Assembly: GCA_048772705.1 (NCBI GenBank)
Contig: JBLWGC010000062.1
Span: 1 to 39,820, forward strand
Length of the DNA: 39,820 nt
Reading direction: 5' to 3'
From: Leidyana gryllorum EB-2025a
Lineage: Eukaryota > Apicomplexa
Below are positions 16,958 to 24,480 of this stretch, piece after piece; positions within the stretch are counted from its first letter, which is position 1; every line of letters starts with the position of its first letter. The notes beneath the pieces are model-generated. The model saw nothing but the letters and a program-made list of their open reading frames with translations. It did not search any database and had not been told where the DNA came from. The translations under genes and the position numbers were made by a program.

Positions 16958-17026
16958 GGGTGGGCAGGTTCCAGTCTGCGACTTTGTGGCTAAGAGACTT
17001 ACCCTCTGGTGGCTGAACTACGAGGC
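16958..17026 (-). pseudogene. tRNA-Asn-like relic, copy 2
   Basis: Same damaged anticodon arm as 9920-9995 and shorter in the 3' part. Copied with the cassette. Confidence 0.5.
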
Positions 17027-17088
17027 TCGGCTAAGATGATTGGAGCTTGAGAGACTTAAGCTTTGCAGGTGCCCAGTCGATGCAGTCA

Positions 17089-17160
17089 AGCCTCCTGCCG
17101 GAATCGACCCGGCGACCTTTCGCTTACTAAGCGAATGCTCTGCCCCTAAGCTAAGAAGGC
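17089..17160 (-). tRNA. tRNA-Thr (AGT)
   Basis: 72 nt. Loop TTAGTAA on TTCGC/GCGAA; acceptor GCCTTCT/AGGAGGC; T-loop GTCGATT has one change. The equivalent gene in the first cassette (10058-10121) lost its anticodon arm. Confidence 0.9.
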
Positions 17161-17236
17161 ACTGTAAGCCGGAGATAACGAAAGAATGGCTATTCACGGA
17201 GATTAGTGTGGCACTTTGGTCGACTAGTTCAATGAC

Positions 17237-17309
17237 TTCCACTGCCGGGACTTGAACCCGGATTGTGCGGGTGAAAGCCACATATCCTAGCCACTTAGAC
17301 TACAGTGGA
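17237..17309 (-). tRNA. tRNA-Glu (TTC)
   Basis: 73 nt. Acceptor TCCACTG/CAGTGGA; loop CTTTCAC on TGTGG/CCGCA (one G:U); T-arm intact. Best TTC copy in the window. Confidence 0.94.
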
Positions 17310-17478
17310 CACGTGCTCGAGTTGAGGCTTCGGCCGAGAGCCGTATCGTCTTGGAAAGAATGGTATGTCGGCCTGACCAAGTGAATAAATCTCTGACACA
17401 GATTCGGACTTCGTAACAAATTCCATTTGTATTGATCGTGGAATCTTGGGCCTTCCTGGGTACAGGGCGAGCTTTTTT

Positions 17479-17551
17479 GCCGCCCCAACTCCGTCGGTAG
17501 AGCGCCAGACTTTTTAAGGGAAAACCGCGGCTTCGCGCCGCGCGAGCAGTC
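17479..17551 (+). pseudogene. tRNA-Lys (TTT) relic
   Basis: GCCGCCCCAACTCCGTCGGT, then a CTTTTTA loop (TTT) and GCGAGCAGT resemble Lys, but the anticodon stem and acceptor no longer pair. A second copy with the same flank (CTAGTCAAGCTTGCTGAACC) is at 34875-34947. Confidence 0.6.
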
Positions 17552-17600
17552 CTAGTCAAGCTTGCTGAACCGTATGTGAAGCCACAGGGCGCAAGATGTG

Positions 17601-17640
17601 CTGGATCTACACTAGTTCCTCACTCGGGCAAGTTGGCAAC
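17601..17640 (-). pseudogene. tRNA-Ser 5' fragment
   Basis: Minus strand reads GCCAACTTGCCCGAGTGAGG, the 5' end and D-arm of Ser(TGA), then diverges. A fuller version with both ends is at 19661-19711. Confidence 0.55.
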
Positions 17641-17732
17641 TGTCGATTCCGTCATGCTGCGAGGAGCGAGGAGTGGGCTCACATACGGCCGCGATAAGTG
17701 CTTATCTTCACCGCCTTCCATGACTATTTACC

Positions 17733-17805
17733 GCCTCGGTAGCTCAGTTGGGAGAGCGCCAGACTGAAGATCTGGAAGTCCCGTGTTCGATCCACGGCCG
17801 AGGCA
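17733..17805 (+). tRNA. tRNA-Phe (GAA)
   Basis: 73 nt. Acceptor GCCTCGG/CCGAGGC; loop CTGAAGA on CCAGA/TCTGG; T-arm CCGTG-TTCGATC-CACGG. Heads the Phe-Val-Asp-Leu cassette repeated at 32012-32569. Confidence 0.96.
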
Positions 17806-17915
17806 AAGAGGTTGTGACATTCGGTGTCATTCCTCGCACCCGTCCGAGCCTTCTGCCCTCCATCAGATACCTGTTTCCAGAGACACACGCCGCTTTCACA
17901 GTCCGGAAGCTCCGT

Positions 17916-17988
17916 GCAGCCATGGTCTAGTGGTTACGACGTCTGCTTCACACGCAGAAGTTCCCGAGTTCGATCCTTGGTGGCTGTA
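17916..17988 (+). tRNA. tRNA-Val (CAC)
   Basis: 73 nt. Acceptor GCAGCCA/TGGCTGT; loop TTCACAC on TCTGC/GCAGA; intact apart from one G:U in the T-stem. Confidence 0.94.
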
Positions 17989-18042
17989 GCTCGCAACTTT
18001 CAGCGAGAACCAAAGGAGAGAATCTAAGCGAAACCAACTGTG

Positions 18043-18113
18043 CTCCGAGAGCGGGATCGAACCCGGATCTTCCGCGTGACAGGCGGAAATACTAACCACT
18101 ATACTATCTCGGA
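18043..18113 (-). tRNA. tRNA-Asp (GTC), T-arm one base short
   Basis: Acceptor TCCGAGA/TCTCGGA and loop CTGTCAC are intact; the T-arm has lost one base (GGGATCGAACCCGG on the plus strand) with another change. May be impaired. Confidence 0.85.
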
Positions 18114-18205
18114 CGCTCCGAACACGCCGGCCTCCACCACAAAAGTCCTTCCATTTTGAGATTCCAAGGATAGAAAACGCGTGGAGCGGCGAGCCAACAA
18201 CGTCC

Positions 18206-18291
18206 GGTGAAGATGGCCGAGTGGTCTAAGGCGCTGTGCTCAGAGCGGAGTCCGAAAGGGCGTGGGTTCGAATCCCAATTTTATTTTGTCA
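18206..18291 (+). tRNA. tRNA-Leu (CAG), decayed
   Basis: Loop CTCAGAG on CTGTG/CGGAG. The acceptor gained bases on both sides (GGTGAAGA, TTTTATTTTGTC), so pairing is lost. Likely pseudogene; sisters at 21530 and 32491 are intact. Confidence 0.75.
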
Positions 18292-18309
18292 GATTGCGCC
18301 CTAAACGGG

Positions 18310-18314
18310 AAAAA
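18310..18314 (-). terminator. T5 run downstream of tRNA-Trp
   Basis: Plus strand GGGAAAAACAT, about 12 nt past the 3' end of Trp. The clearest Pol III terminator seen in the array. Confidence 0.65.
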
Positions 18315-18325
18315 CATAGTCTGAT

Positions 18326-18397
18326 TGAGCCCAGAGTGATTCGAACACCCAACCTTCTGATCTGGAGTCAGACGCGCTACCGTTGCGCCGTAGGCTC
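18326..18397 (-). tRNA. tRNA-Trp (CCA)
   Basis: 72 nt. Acceptor GAGCCTA/TGGGCTC; loop CTCCAGA on perfect TCTGA/TCAGA; T-arm intact. Only Trp gene in the window. AAAAA on the plus strand at 18310-18314 gives a T5 stop about 12 nt downstream. Confidence 0.96.
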
Positions 18398-18466
18398 AAA
18401 ACCATCCCCATTGCCTTGTGGTCAGGAATTGAGGTCCAACATCTCCGATCGTTCCAAACCATCTTC

Positions 18467-18538
18467 AGGGCACGCGCGGAGTTGAACCACGGACTTGCTG
18501 ATCTGCAGTTAGCTGCTCTACCACTGAGCTACGTACCC
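18467..18538 (-). tRNA. tRNA-Cys (GCA)
   Basis: 72 nt. Acceptor GGGTACG/CGTGCCC; loop CTGCAGA on GCTAA/TCAGC (one mismatch); T-arm GTGG-TTCAACT. Inverted copy of 11932-12003. Confidence 0.92.
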
Positions 18539-18692
18539 AGAACTGCCCCCCATACTCGCTCAACTCGATTCTGTTTTCTCATTCGAAGCAAAACGGTCCT
18601 GTACATCGTGACCACTATACCATGGCTGCACGGAAGGTCCCGCAGACCAAGAGAAGTAGTGAGGCTTCACACAGCAGTGAGAACTAGTAGCG

Positions 18693-18764
18693 AGGTCGCG
18701 CCGGGAATTGAACCCAGGTCGGGAGATTCAAAGTCTCTAGTGCTAACCACTACACCACGAAACC
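18693..18764 (-). tRNA. tRNA-Gln (TTG)
   Basis: 72 nt. Acceptor GGTTTCG/CGCGACC; loop CTTTGAA on AGAGA/TCTCC (one mismatch); T-arm CTGGG-TTCAATT-CCCGG. Flank (GAGGACCAG side, TGCACGG) is an inverted version of the Gln-Val block. Confidence 0.92.
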
Positions 18765-18945
18765 ATTCACGACCAAGCTTCGAAAGAGTGAATGAAGCCA
18801 TTGGGACTGGAGATAAATGCGGTTCAGAGCTCGAAGGTCTGCGTACCATTGAGACCACGCGCGGTCAATACGAGGCGCTTCAAATCCGGGTAAATGTAGA
18901 AAGATAGCATGACGAGTTGCTCGGCGATGCAAACTCGACGGAGCG

Positions 18946-19018
18946 TGGGAGTGGAGAGAATCGAACTCTCGACTCCAGGATTATGAGACGTACGCGCTAC
19001 CGACTGCGCTACACTCCC
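18946..19018 (-). tRNA. tRNA-Met elongator (CAT)
   Basis: 73 nt. Acceptor GGGAGTG/CACTCCC; loop CTCATAA with the T:T closing mismatch also seen in human elongator Met, plus one extra C:C mismatch; T-loop TTCGATT marks it as an elongator. Confidence 0.92.
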
Positions 19019-19153
19019 TAGTGAAACTTTTTTCGATGCATCTCCTCATGTCAAAAGGGTGCACGGGGATGCTGGGTCCACAACAAGGACAGACAGCTGA
19101 GACAAAATCTGAGTTGCAGCAGTTGTGAGGGGCTGGAAGCCCACAACTTTCCC

Positions 19154-19226
19154 AGACGCTACTGGGACTCGAACCCAGAATCCCCGGTTCCGTAGACCGA
19201 TGCCATATCCATTAGGCCATAGCGCC
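19154..19226 (-). tRNA. tRNA-Arg (ACG)
   Basis: 73 nt, same sequence as 8462-8534, and the flank to about 19090 (GACAAAATCTGAGTTG) is shared with 8410-8430. Confidence 0.94.
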
Positions 19227-19244
19227 GGCAAGAGTTTTTTATTC

Positions 19245-19305
19245 GAGACTGCCGGGACTCGAACCCGGGCTCCAAGCATGGGAAGCTCGCATCCTACCCT
19301 TGGAC
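19245..19305 (-). pseudogene. tRNA-Gly (CCC), 5' end lost
   Basis: Loop TTCCCAT and T-arm match 9791-9861, but the 5' acceptor is cut at CTTGGAC. Adjoining GAGACTCGGGCGCAGTTTGC is the spacer found at 9887-9905, so an internal deletion fused the spacer to the gene. Confidence 0.75.
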
Positions 19306-19354
19306 TTCTACCCGAGACTCGGGCGCAGTTTGCGTTGACGTTGTGGGTGCGTCA

Positions 19355-19425
19355 CACTACTGCAGGTTCCAAACCTGCGACTGTGTGGCTAGAAGACTTA
19401 TCCTCTGCCGACGGAGCTAACAGAC
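19355..19425 (-). pseudogene. tRNA-Asn-like relic, copy 3
   Basis: GTTAGCTCCGTCGGCAGAGG and CACAGTCGCAGGTTTGGAAC follow tRNA-Asn; the anticodon arm is unfoldable as in the other copies. Confidence 0.5.
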
Positions 19426-19487
19426 TCAGCTAGGCTGATTGGAGCTCGGAACACTCAAGCTTTGCAGCTTCCCAGTCGATGCAGTCC

Positions 19488-19559
19488 AGCCTTCTGCCGC
19501 AATCGAACCAGCGACCTTTCGCTTACAAAGCGAATGCTCTGCCTCTAAGCTAAGAAGGC
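19488..19559 (-). tRNA. tRNA-Thr (TGT)
   Basis: 72 nt. Loop TTTGTAA on TTCGC/GCGAA; acceptor GCCTTCT/AGAAGGC; two T-stem changes. Downstream TGTGTCGATCCATATGAGGG also follows 29167-29238. Confidence 0.9.
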
Positions 19560-19660
19560 TTCCCCTGTGTCGATCCATATGAGGGTTTGATGCTGGAAAT
19601 AGCATCAGCTCAACCACAGGATTCATGCGTAAGTTGGTGTCTGACCCCTCCAATCATATC

Positions 19661-19711
19661 GCACGACAACTGCTGGATCTGCACTAGTTCCTCACTCGGG
19701 CAAGTTGGCAA
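19661..19711 (-). pseudogene. tRNA-Ser (TGA) lacking the anticodon arm
   Basis: The minus strand keeps the 5' part (CCAACTTGCCCGAGTG) and the 3' part (GATCCAGCAGTTGTCG) of Ser(TGA), with the anticodon and variable arms replaced by a short stretch. Confidence 0.7.
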
Positions 19712-19758
19712 CTGTCGATTCCGTCATGTGGCGAGGAGTGGCCCCACACCTGAAGATT

Positions 19759-19830
19759 GTCCGAATCGTCTAGTGGTTAGGACAGCACGTTGTGGCCGTG
19801 CAAACCCAGGCTCGATTCCTGGCTCGGACA
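19759..19830 (+). tRNA. tRNA-His (GTG)
   Basis: 72 nt. Acceptor GTCCGAA/CTCGGAC (one mismatch at position 7); loop TTGTGGC; T-arm intact. Followed by Arg, an order inverted at 25754-25984. Confidence 0.93.
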
Positions 19831-19912
19831 GTATGTCTCTGGAGTCTCGGATGGAAACTCTTGACGACAACGCTTGATCCCAACACACTCTCATTTGACG
19901 CCCCCATTGATC

Positions 19913-19985
19913 GGCGGTATGGCCCAATGGATGTGGCGTCGGTCCACGGAACTGGGGATTGTGGGATCGAGTCCCAGTAGCGTCT
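19913..19985 (+). tRNA. tRNA-Arg (ACG), diverged
   Basis: 73 nt. Acceptor GGCGGTA/TAGCGTC (one mismatch); loop CCACGGA on TCGGT/ACTGG; T-loop ATCGAGT. The His-Arg pair with spacer is the inverse of 25741-25990. Confidence 0.83.
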
Positions 19986-20054
19986 GGGCGAGTGGTCGGG
20001 TTTTAGCCCCTCACAACTGATGCAAATCAGATTTTGTCTCAGCTGCTAGACTTC

Positions 20055-20200
20055 ATGCGGGATTGTACGGGGTAGGAGCCGCATATCTTAGCCAACCTTG
20101 GAGAGACGCTGAGTGAGACAACAATTGTAAGACGTGCTGTTGTGGGAATCGAGCCCAGACTCCTTCCACCCAAGGAAGGAACATACTAGACCAAACAGCC
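20055..20200 (-). pseudogene. tRNA-Glu and tRNA-Pro relics
   Basis: 20055-20098 keeps a Glu fragment (GGCTAAGATATGCGGCTCC on the minus strand). 20134-20200 is a Pro body (GGCTGTTTGGTCTAGTATG, CCTTCC-TTGGGT-GGAAGG) with a six-base loop and shortened D-arm. Confidence 0.65.
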
Positions 20201-20287
20201 GAACGGATGGTGGTGCAACTATGCTATGAAGAATCACGAAATGCTGTGGCGTCTGCACACCGAGCGACTAGCGCAACAAGTTATTAC

Positions 20288-20358
20288 GCATCTGTGGTCT
20301 AGTGGTAGAATGTCTCGTTGCCATCGAGACGACCCGGGTTCGATTCCCGGCAGATGCA
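20288..20358 (+). tRNA. tRNA-Gly (GCC)
   Basis: 71 nt. Acceptor GCATCTG/CAGATGC; loop TTGCCAT on TCTCG/CGAGA; T-arm CCGGG-TTCGATT-CCCGG. The best GCC copy in the window. Confidence 0.96.
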
Positions 20359-20408
20359 CAGGAGATGGCACCCGGTTGATTGTGCCCACGCCAGGCCCAG
20401 TAAATTTC

Positions 20409-20577
20409 TAGTCTACCGCCTAACCACTCGGGCAAGTTGCCACCTGTCGAACTCGGCATTTTGCGGCCAGTGCCGTCACATACGGTTCAACAAGCTTGAC
20501 TCGGACTTCTCGCGCTGCCCGAACCTGCGGTTTCCCATCAAAAGTCTTGCGCTCTACCGACGGACTTGGGGCGGCGA
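20409..20577 (-). pseudogene. tRNA-Ser (AGA) and tRNA-Lys 5' fragments
   Basis: 20409-20440 reads GGCAACTTGCCCGAGTGGTT to the loop start CTAGA on the minus strand. 20538-20577 reads GCCGCCCCAAGTCCGTCGGT and GCGCAAGACTTT, a Lys 5' part. Both stop at or before the anticodon. Confidence 0.55.
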
Positions 20578-20675
20578 CGAAGCTCGGACTTAGTAACAAA
20601 TTCCATTCGTATTGATCGTTGAATCTTGGGCCTTCCTCGGGCACAGGGCAAAGTTGTATCAGAGATGCACTCACT

Positions 20676-20749
20676 TGGTCACGCCCGGACTCCAACCGGG
20701 GACTCAGAACTTATTAGGCTCACCCTATCGCCGCCTGAAATACGCGACC
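20676..20749 (-). tRNA. tRNA-Ile (AAT)
   Basis: 74 nt. Acceptor GGTCGCG/CGTGACC, discriminator A; loop CTAATAA on TGAGC/GTTCT (weak stem). D-loop GCGGCGATAGGG is altered. Sister at 34704-34777. Confidence 0.85.
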
Positions 20750-20952
20750 GCTTCAGAGTTGAGGTGAACAGTCACTAGCCGAAGGAGCCGACTGATGTGT
20801 TCAGCAAAGCCTTATGATTGGTACTGAACCGGCCACTCCGACCTTCGTCCACCCCGCCAAGCAGTCATTCCAAAGGCAAATACTGACATCGAGAAGGGGC
20901 ACTCCCAATTCGCACGGGATTCCCGATGGAATGTGTAGCCCGTTCCACTCTC

Positions 20953-21034
20953 GGCAAGGTGGCCGAGTGGTTAAGGCGGCGGCCTGCTAAGCCGTTGGGT
21001 TTCACCCGCGTGAGTTCGAATCTCACCCTTGTCG
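20953..21034 (+). tRNA. tRNA-Ser (GCT)
   Basis: 82 nt, class II. Acceptor GGCAAGG/CCTTGTC, discriminator G; loop CTGCTAA on GCGGC/GCCGT; variable arm TGGGTTTCACCCGC. Intact; the GCG-bearing genes at 34231 and 34409 share this body. Confidence 0.96.
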
Positions 21035-21105
21035 GTTGCATTTGAGAAATAGCGCAACTGCGTGTGTCCAGTTGAGGAACAGACTCTTCTGGGATGGGCT
21101 GAGCC

Positions 21106-21177
21106 GGTTGCGTCGTGTAGTGGTTAGCACTGGAGACTCTGAATCTCCCGACCTGGGTTCGATTCGCGGCGCGACCT
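21106..21177 (+). tRNA. tRNA-Gln (CTG)
   Basis: 72 nt. Acceptor GGTTGCG/CGCGACC; loop CTCTGAA on GGAGA/TCTCC; one T-stem mismatch. Direct paralogue of 6579-6649. Confidence 0.92.
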
Positions 21178-21239
21178 TGGAACTGGTCCTCACTACTCCC
21201 TGAAACTTCGCCATGTCTTGGGCTGCGGGGACCATCCGT

Positions 21240-21311
21240 GCAGCAATGGTCTAGTGGTTACGACGTCTGCTTCGCACGCAGAAGTCCCGATTTCGATCCT
21301 CGGTGGCTGTA
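21240..21311 (+). tRNA. tRNA-Val body with Ala anticodon CGC
   Basis: 72 nt. Body, D-arm and anticodon stem TCTGC/GCAGA are Val, but the loop is TTCGCAC instead of TTCACAC, giving CGC. One acceptor and one T-stem mismatch. It lacks the G3:U70 pair of alanine tRNAs. Pseudogene or anticodon-shifted tRNA. Confidence 0.85.
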
Positions 21312-21366
21312 GCTCGCAACTTTCAGCAAGAACCGAAGCAGAGAATTTCAAGCGAAACCACCTGCG

Positions 21367-21438
21367 TTTCGAGACCGGGAATCGAACCCGGGTCTTCCGC
21401 GTGACAGGCGGAGACACTAACCACTATACTGACTCGGA
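21367..21438 (-). tRNA. tRNA-Asp (GTC)
   Basis: 72 nt. Loop CTGTCAC on TCCGC/GCGGA; T-arm perfect; acceptor TCCGAGT/TCTCGAA has mismatches near its base and tip. D-arm GTCAGTATAGTGG. Confidence 0.87.
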
Positions 21439-21529
21439 CGCTCCGAACACGCCGGCCTCCAATCCCAGAAGTCTTTCTATTTCGGCTCACGGACAAAAAA
21501 CGCGTGGAGCGACGAACCAACAAGACTGC

Positions 21530-21609
21530 GGCAAGATGGCCGAGTGGTCTAAGGCGCTGTGTTCAGGCCGCAGTCCGAAAGGGCGTGGGTTCGAATCCCA
21601 CTCTTGTCA
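21530..21609 (+). tRNA. tRNA-Leu (CAG)
   Basis: 80 nt. Acceptor GGCAAGA/TCTTGTC; loop TTCAGGC on CTGTG/CGCAG; intact variable and T-arms. Followed by the same 45-nt spacer as 11352-11400. Confidence 0.95.
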
Positions 21610-21988
21610 GCCGTTGTATCGGCCCTCGGTCAGCCACTGGATGCAATAGGTCTTCCATTGGTTTGATAGGCGGAACATCCGCCGAGTCGCTGGTTCCGTC
21701 CCTAGTTGGATGCATTGGGTCCATAATCTATACTGATGGCTAATCTGGGTATTCTGAAGTTGGGTTTTGGTCTGGTAGGTGCCCGTAATTGAATTAGTTG
21801 TATTGGAATGTAATGAAAAATGAATAATAAAAACGTGTGTGTCGTGCTCGTGTCTCCCTTAACCAGGCTGGCACGTAGATCTAGCTTAACCTAAAGGCCT
21901 TAGGCCGTCATTGACTCTGGGGCTTAACTGAAAGAATGCAGATCAGGTTCAAAATGACGCATCATCCATGTAGAGCGGATGAGCGGAT
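21610..21988. other. spacer, leader-like scrap
   Basis: No tRNA. 21835-21870 (GTGTGTGTCGTGCTCGTGTC) resembles the gypsy leader repeat at 1130-1165. The rest is unassigned. Confidence 0.4.
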
Positions 21989-22061
21989 GGGCGGCTAGCT
22001 CAGACGGTAGAGCGCTAGCTTCGCATGCGAGAGGTACTGGGATCGATACCCAGGTCGTCCA
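21989..22061 (+). tRNA. tRNA-Ala (CGC)
   Basis: 73 nt. G3:U70 acceptor; loop TTCGCAT on CTAGC/GCGAG (one mismatch); T-arm perfect. Inverted partner of 16244-16316. Confidence 0.92.
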
Positions 22062-22074
22062 AAGTACGTACGGC

Positions 22075-22132
22075 TGCACGTGGCGGGATCCAAACAAACT
22101 TCCATCTTTGAAGGGTCGCAGACCACAAGTGC
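22075..22132 (-). pseudogene. tRNA-Gly(TCC)-derived relic, copy 2
   Basis: Same D-region deletion and altered T-arm (GTTTGTTTGGATCCC) as 16174-16231; intact ends GCACTTG...CACGTGC. Confidence 0.6.
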
Positions 22133-22176
22133 CATTGGCACACCAGCGCACTCAGTGTTTAGTGTGCCTCTGAAAC

Positions 22177-22249
22177 CGGTCCTGGCAGGTTTCGAACCTG
22201 CGACTTTGTGGTTAACAGCCACACGCTCTGCCGACTGAGCTACAAGACC
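22177..22249 (-). tRNA. tRNA-Asn (GTT)
   Basis: 73 nt, all stems intact, loop CTGTTAA. Inverted copy of 16057-16129 together with the Gly relic and Ala. Confidence 0.95.
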
Positions 22250-22366
22250 CAGCTACAATGGTTCAGAGGTTAGTATAGAGATCCTCCTTTTTCTACAACA
22301 GGATTCTGCAACCACGTCTTGTCAAGAGGGTACGGCTTCCGGCTAAAGCTGCAGCTGAGGAAGTTG

Positions 22367-22440
22367 TCCACTGTAGTCTAAGTGGCTAGGATATGCGGCT
22401 CTCACCCGCACGATCCGGGTTTCAAGTCCCGGCAGTGGAA
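22367..22440 (+). tRNA. tRNA-Glu (CTC)
   Basis: Acceptor TCCACTG/CAGTGGA; loop CTCTCAC; one extra T in the T-loop (GGGTTTCAAG). Followed by Thr(CGT). Confidence 0.9.
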
Positions 22441-22516
22441 GTCATTGAAGTACTCGAGCAAAGTGCTCCACTAATCTCCGTCAGTAGCCATCGTTTCGTT
22501 ATCTCCAACTTACATT

Positions 22517-22588
22517 GCCTTCTTAGCTTAGGGGCAGAGCGTTCGCTTCGTAAGCGAGAAGTCGCCGGTTCGATTCCGGCAGATGGCT
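22517..22588 (+). tRNA. tRNA-Thr (CGT)
   Basis: 72 nt. Loop TTCGTAA on TTCGC/GCGAG (one mismatch); acceptor GCCTTCT/AGATGGC (one mismatch). Only near full-length CGT gene; a fragment of its sister is at 32699. Confidence 0.9.
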
Positions 22589-22654
22589 TTGTTGCATCGA
22601 TAGGCTTAAGAGGAATGGCTGTCACCACGTACAAGATTCACAAGATCGTGTCCT

Positions 22655-22723
22655 GCATCTGTGGTCTAGTGGAAGAGTCGCTCGCTGCCATCGAGATAGC
22701 CTGTGTGCGATTCCCGACTGCAA
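22655..22723 (+). tRNA. tRNA-Gly (GCC), decayed
   Basis: 5' end GCATCTGTGGTCTAGTGG and loop CTGCCAT are kept; the T-arm and 3' acceptor (CGACTGCA) are worn. Part of the Gly-Met-Pro-Ala cassette also at 32813-33310. Confidence 0.7.
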
Positions 22724-22766
22724 AATGGTAGCATGATGAGTTTGTCGGCGGTTTCGATTCCGACCG

Positions 22767-22839
22767 TGGGAGTGGAGCGGATCGAACTCTCGACTTCAGG
22801 ATTATGAGACCTACGCGCTACCGACTGCGCTACACTCCC
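22767..22839 (-). tRNA. tRNA-Met elongator (CAT)
   Basis: 73 nt. Acceptor GGGAGTG/CACTCCC; loop CTCATAA on TAGGT/TCCTG; T-arm GAGAG-TTCGATC. Next to Gly on one side and Pro on the other, as at 32928-33000. Confidence 0.93.
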
Positions 22840-22915
22840 CCTCCGACTTTCTCCGAGGAATCACCCGAACCCAGAACCATGCTGCCAGGCAGGTTGGGTC
22901 AAGATACAACAAAGC

Positions 22916-22987
22916 GGGCTGTTTTGGGAATGGAACCCAGGACTTCTTCCACCCGACGGAAGAATCATACCACTAGACCAAACAGCC
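22916..22987 (-). tRNA. tRNA-Pro (CGG)
   Basis: 72 nt. Acceptor GGCTGTT/AACAGCC; loop GTCGGGT on CTTCC/GGAAG; T-loop TTCCATT has one change. Confidence 0.9.
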
Positions 22988-23075
22988 GCCTGTCATTCGT
23001 GCAACCCGCTGAAGACAGTTTAAAAAGTGGTCATCCTATGTTGAGAACCAACAAATGCGATGGAGTCCGCACAAC

Positions 23076-23148
23076 GGGCGACTAGCTCAAATGGTAGAGC
23101 GCTCGCTTAGCATGCGAGAGGTACTGGGATCGATAGCCAGGTCGTCCA
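23076..23148 (+). tRNA. tRNA-Ala (AGC)
   Basis: 73 nt. G3:U70 acceptor; loop TTAGCAT; one T-stem mismatch. Upstream spacer (TGGTCATCCTATGTTGAGAA) is shared with 6190-6243. Confidence 0.93.
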
Positions 23149-23161
23149 AAGTACGTACGGC

Positions 23162-23222
23162 TGCACGTGGCCGGATTCAAACCCATCGTTGTCATCTTTG
23201 AAGGGTCGCGAACCACAAGTGC
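23162..23222 (-). pseudogene. tRNA-Gly(TCC)-derived relic, copy 3
   Basis: GCACTTGTGGTTCGCGACCC with the shared D-region deletion; T-arm worn. Confidence 0.55.
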
Positions 23223-23266
23223 CATTGGGAGAGCACCGCAGCCAATGTCTAGGGTGCCTCTGAATC

Positions 23267-23340
23267 CGGTTTTGCTAGGTTCCGGACCTGCGAGCTTGTC
23301 ATCAAAAGCCACACGCTCTGCCGACTGAGCTCACAAGACG
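23267..23340 (-). pseudogene. tRNA-Asn, decayed
   Basis: Position and ends (CGTCTTG...CAAAACC) correspond to Asn in the Ala-Gly relic-Asn trio, but the anticodon region reads CTTTTGATG and the T-arm is worn. Confidence 0.75.
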
Positions 23341-23451
23341 CCTTACAATGTTGCAGAGCTTAGTAGAGGGACCCTCCACTTTCTATTGCAACCCCTTTGT
23401 TGTAGGTTGACCCGACGGACCACGTCTTGTTGACCTCAACTGTGGAATTTG

Positions 23452-23524
23452 TCCACTGTAGTCTGAGTGGCTAGGATATGCGGCTCTCATCCGCATGATC
23501 CGGGTTCAAGTCCCGGCAGTGGAA
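23452..23524 (+). tRNA. tRNA-Glu (CTC)
   Basis: 73 nt. Acceptor TCCACTG/CAGTGGA; loop CTCTCAT on GCGG/CCGC; T-arm perfect. Confidence 0.93.
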
Positions 23525-23617
23525 GCTGCTCGAGCGAAGTGCTCCAGTAATCCCCGTCAACAGGGAGGGGAGCCACTTAAAATGTCAGGCTATCGGGTTT
23601 TGTGTCCTTGCATTCCT

Positions 23618-23690
23618 GCCGCCCTAGCTCAGTCGATAGAGCGCAAGACTCTTAATCTTGCAGTCGCGGCTTCGAGCCCCGCAGGCGGTG
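23618..23690 (+). tRNA. tRNA-Lys (CTT)
   Basis: 73 nt. Loop CTCTTAA on CAAGA/TCTTG; acceptor GCCGCCC/AGGCGGT; T-loop CTTCGAG has a change at the first U. Block 23570-23825 repeats 8715-8975. Confidence 0.92.
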
Positions 23691-23750
23691 TGGATCTATG
23701 CCCCTGGGAGTAAGAATGGAACTGTTGCCTACAAGCACACGCAGCTGGAT

Positions 23751-23823
23751 TTCCACTGCTGGGACTCGAACCCGGATCGTGCGGGTGAGAGCCGCATATC
23801 CTAGCCACTTAGACTACGGTGGA
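23751..23823 (-). tRNA. tRNA-Glu (CTC)
   Basis: 73 nt. Loop CTCTCAC; acceptor TCCACCG/CAGTGGA (one mismatch). Convergent with Lys as at 8765-8970. Confidence 0.93.
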
Positions 23824-24344
23824 CAACTCCCTTGTTATTTGCCGTGCTCCCACTCTCCAGAACGATGGCTTGTCGTCCGAACCCTTCGTCCCGGGTATTC
23901 TGGAGGGCATAGTTGGAAGAAATATTTCATGCATTGCGGACGAGCCGCACACGGAAAAGACAACACGAGGACTACCTGAGTCTTCCGGGGAAAAGACTTC
24001 TTGTATCCTGTTGTTGTAGAACTCTGACCGTCGCTCCTGTGTCCGTGTCCTCTCGCCGTCCGCTGCGACTCTACGCTGGCGTCGTCCAGCCTAGGGCTGT
24101 CCAACTGAGTAGTAGCTGTAGCCGTAGCGTCGAGCCAAAACCCAATACCAGCTAGAGTCCGGACCGTAGTCGGGTCGTCGAGGCGCACGTCCTGAGGGCG
24201 AGGTAGAGTACGCCGGGAGGTGACTGTAGAGGCCAAGGGTCGTAGTCGGGACGGTAGCGTGTGGTAGCGGGCGTGTGTGTAGGTCGTAGTAGGGCACGGG
24301 CGTGGTAGTGGGAGCAGGGATTCCGTAGGTGATAGGTCGTCCCC
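23824..24344 (-). other. tRNA-free patch, Tyr/Pro/Arg-rich minus-strand frame
   Basis: No tRNA in about 500 nt. Plus-strand sequence near 24060-24310 is rich in GTAG/GTCG units. On the minus strand two overlapping frames (about 24297-24091 and 24236-23835) give biased peptides such as HTRPLPHATVPTTTLGLYSH and YWVLARRYGYSYYSV. I do not recognise a family and cannot say whether either is coding. Confidence 0.3.
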
Positions 24345-24480
24345 CTTTTCAGAGGTACTCCCTATATAAGTGCCAAATATGTAGGGAAGTATCCAGATGG
24401 ATGTTCATCCCACTGGCGGAATCACGTAGAGTCAGAATCCGGAACCCGATAGTGAGGCACCCGATAGTTATGGGACACAC
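24345..24480 (+). mobile_element. LTR-like family F, copy 2 (partial)
   Basis: CCCTATATAAGTGCC (24360-24374), AAATATGTAGGGAAGTATCC and AACCCGATAGTGAGGCA match family F copies at 6865-7265 (-) and 29605-29965 (+). A short piece only. Confidence 0.55.
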
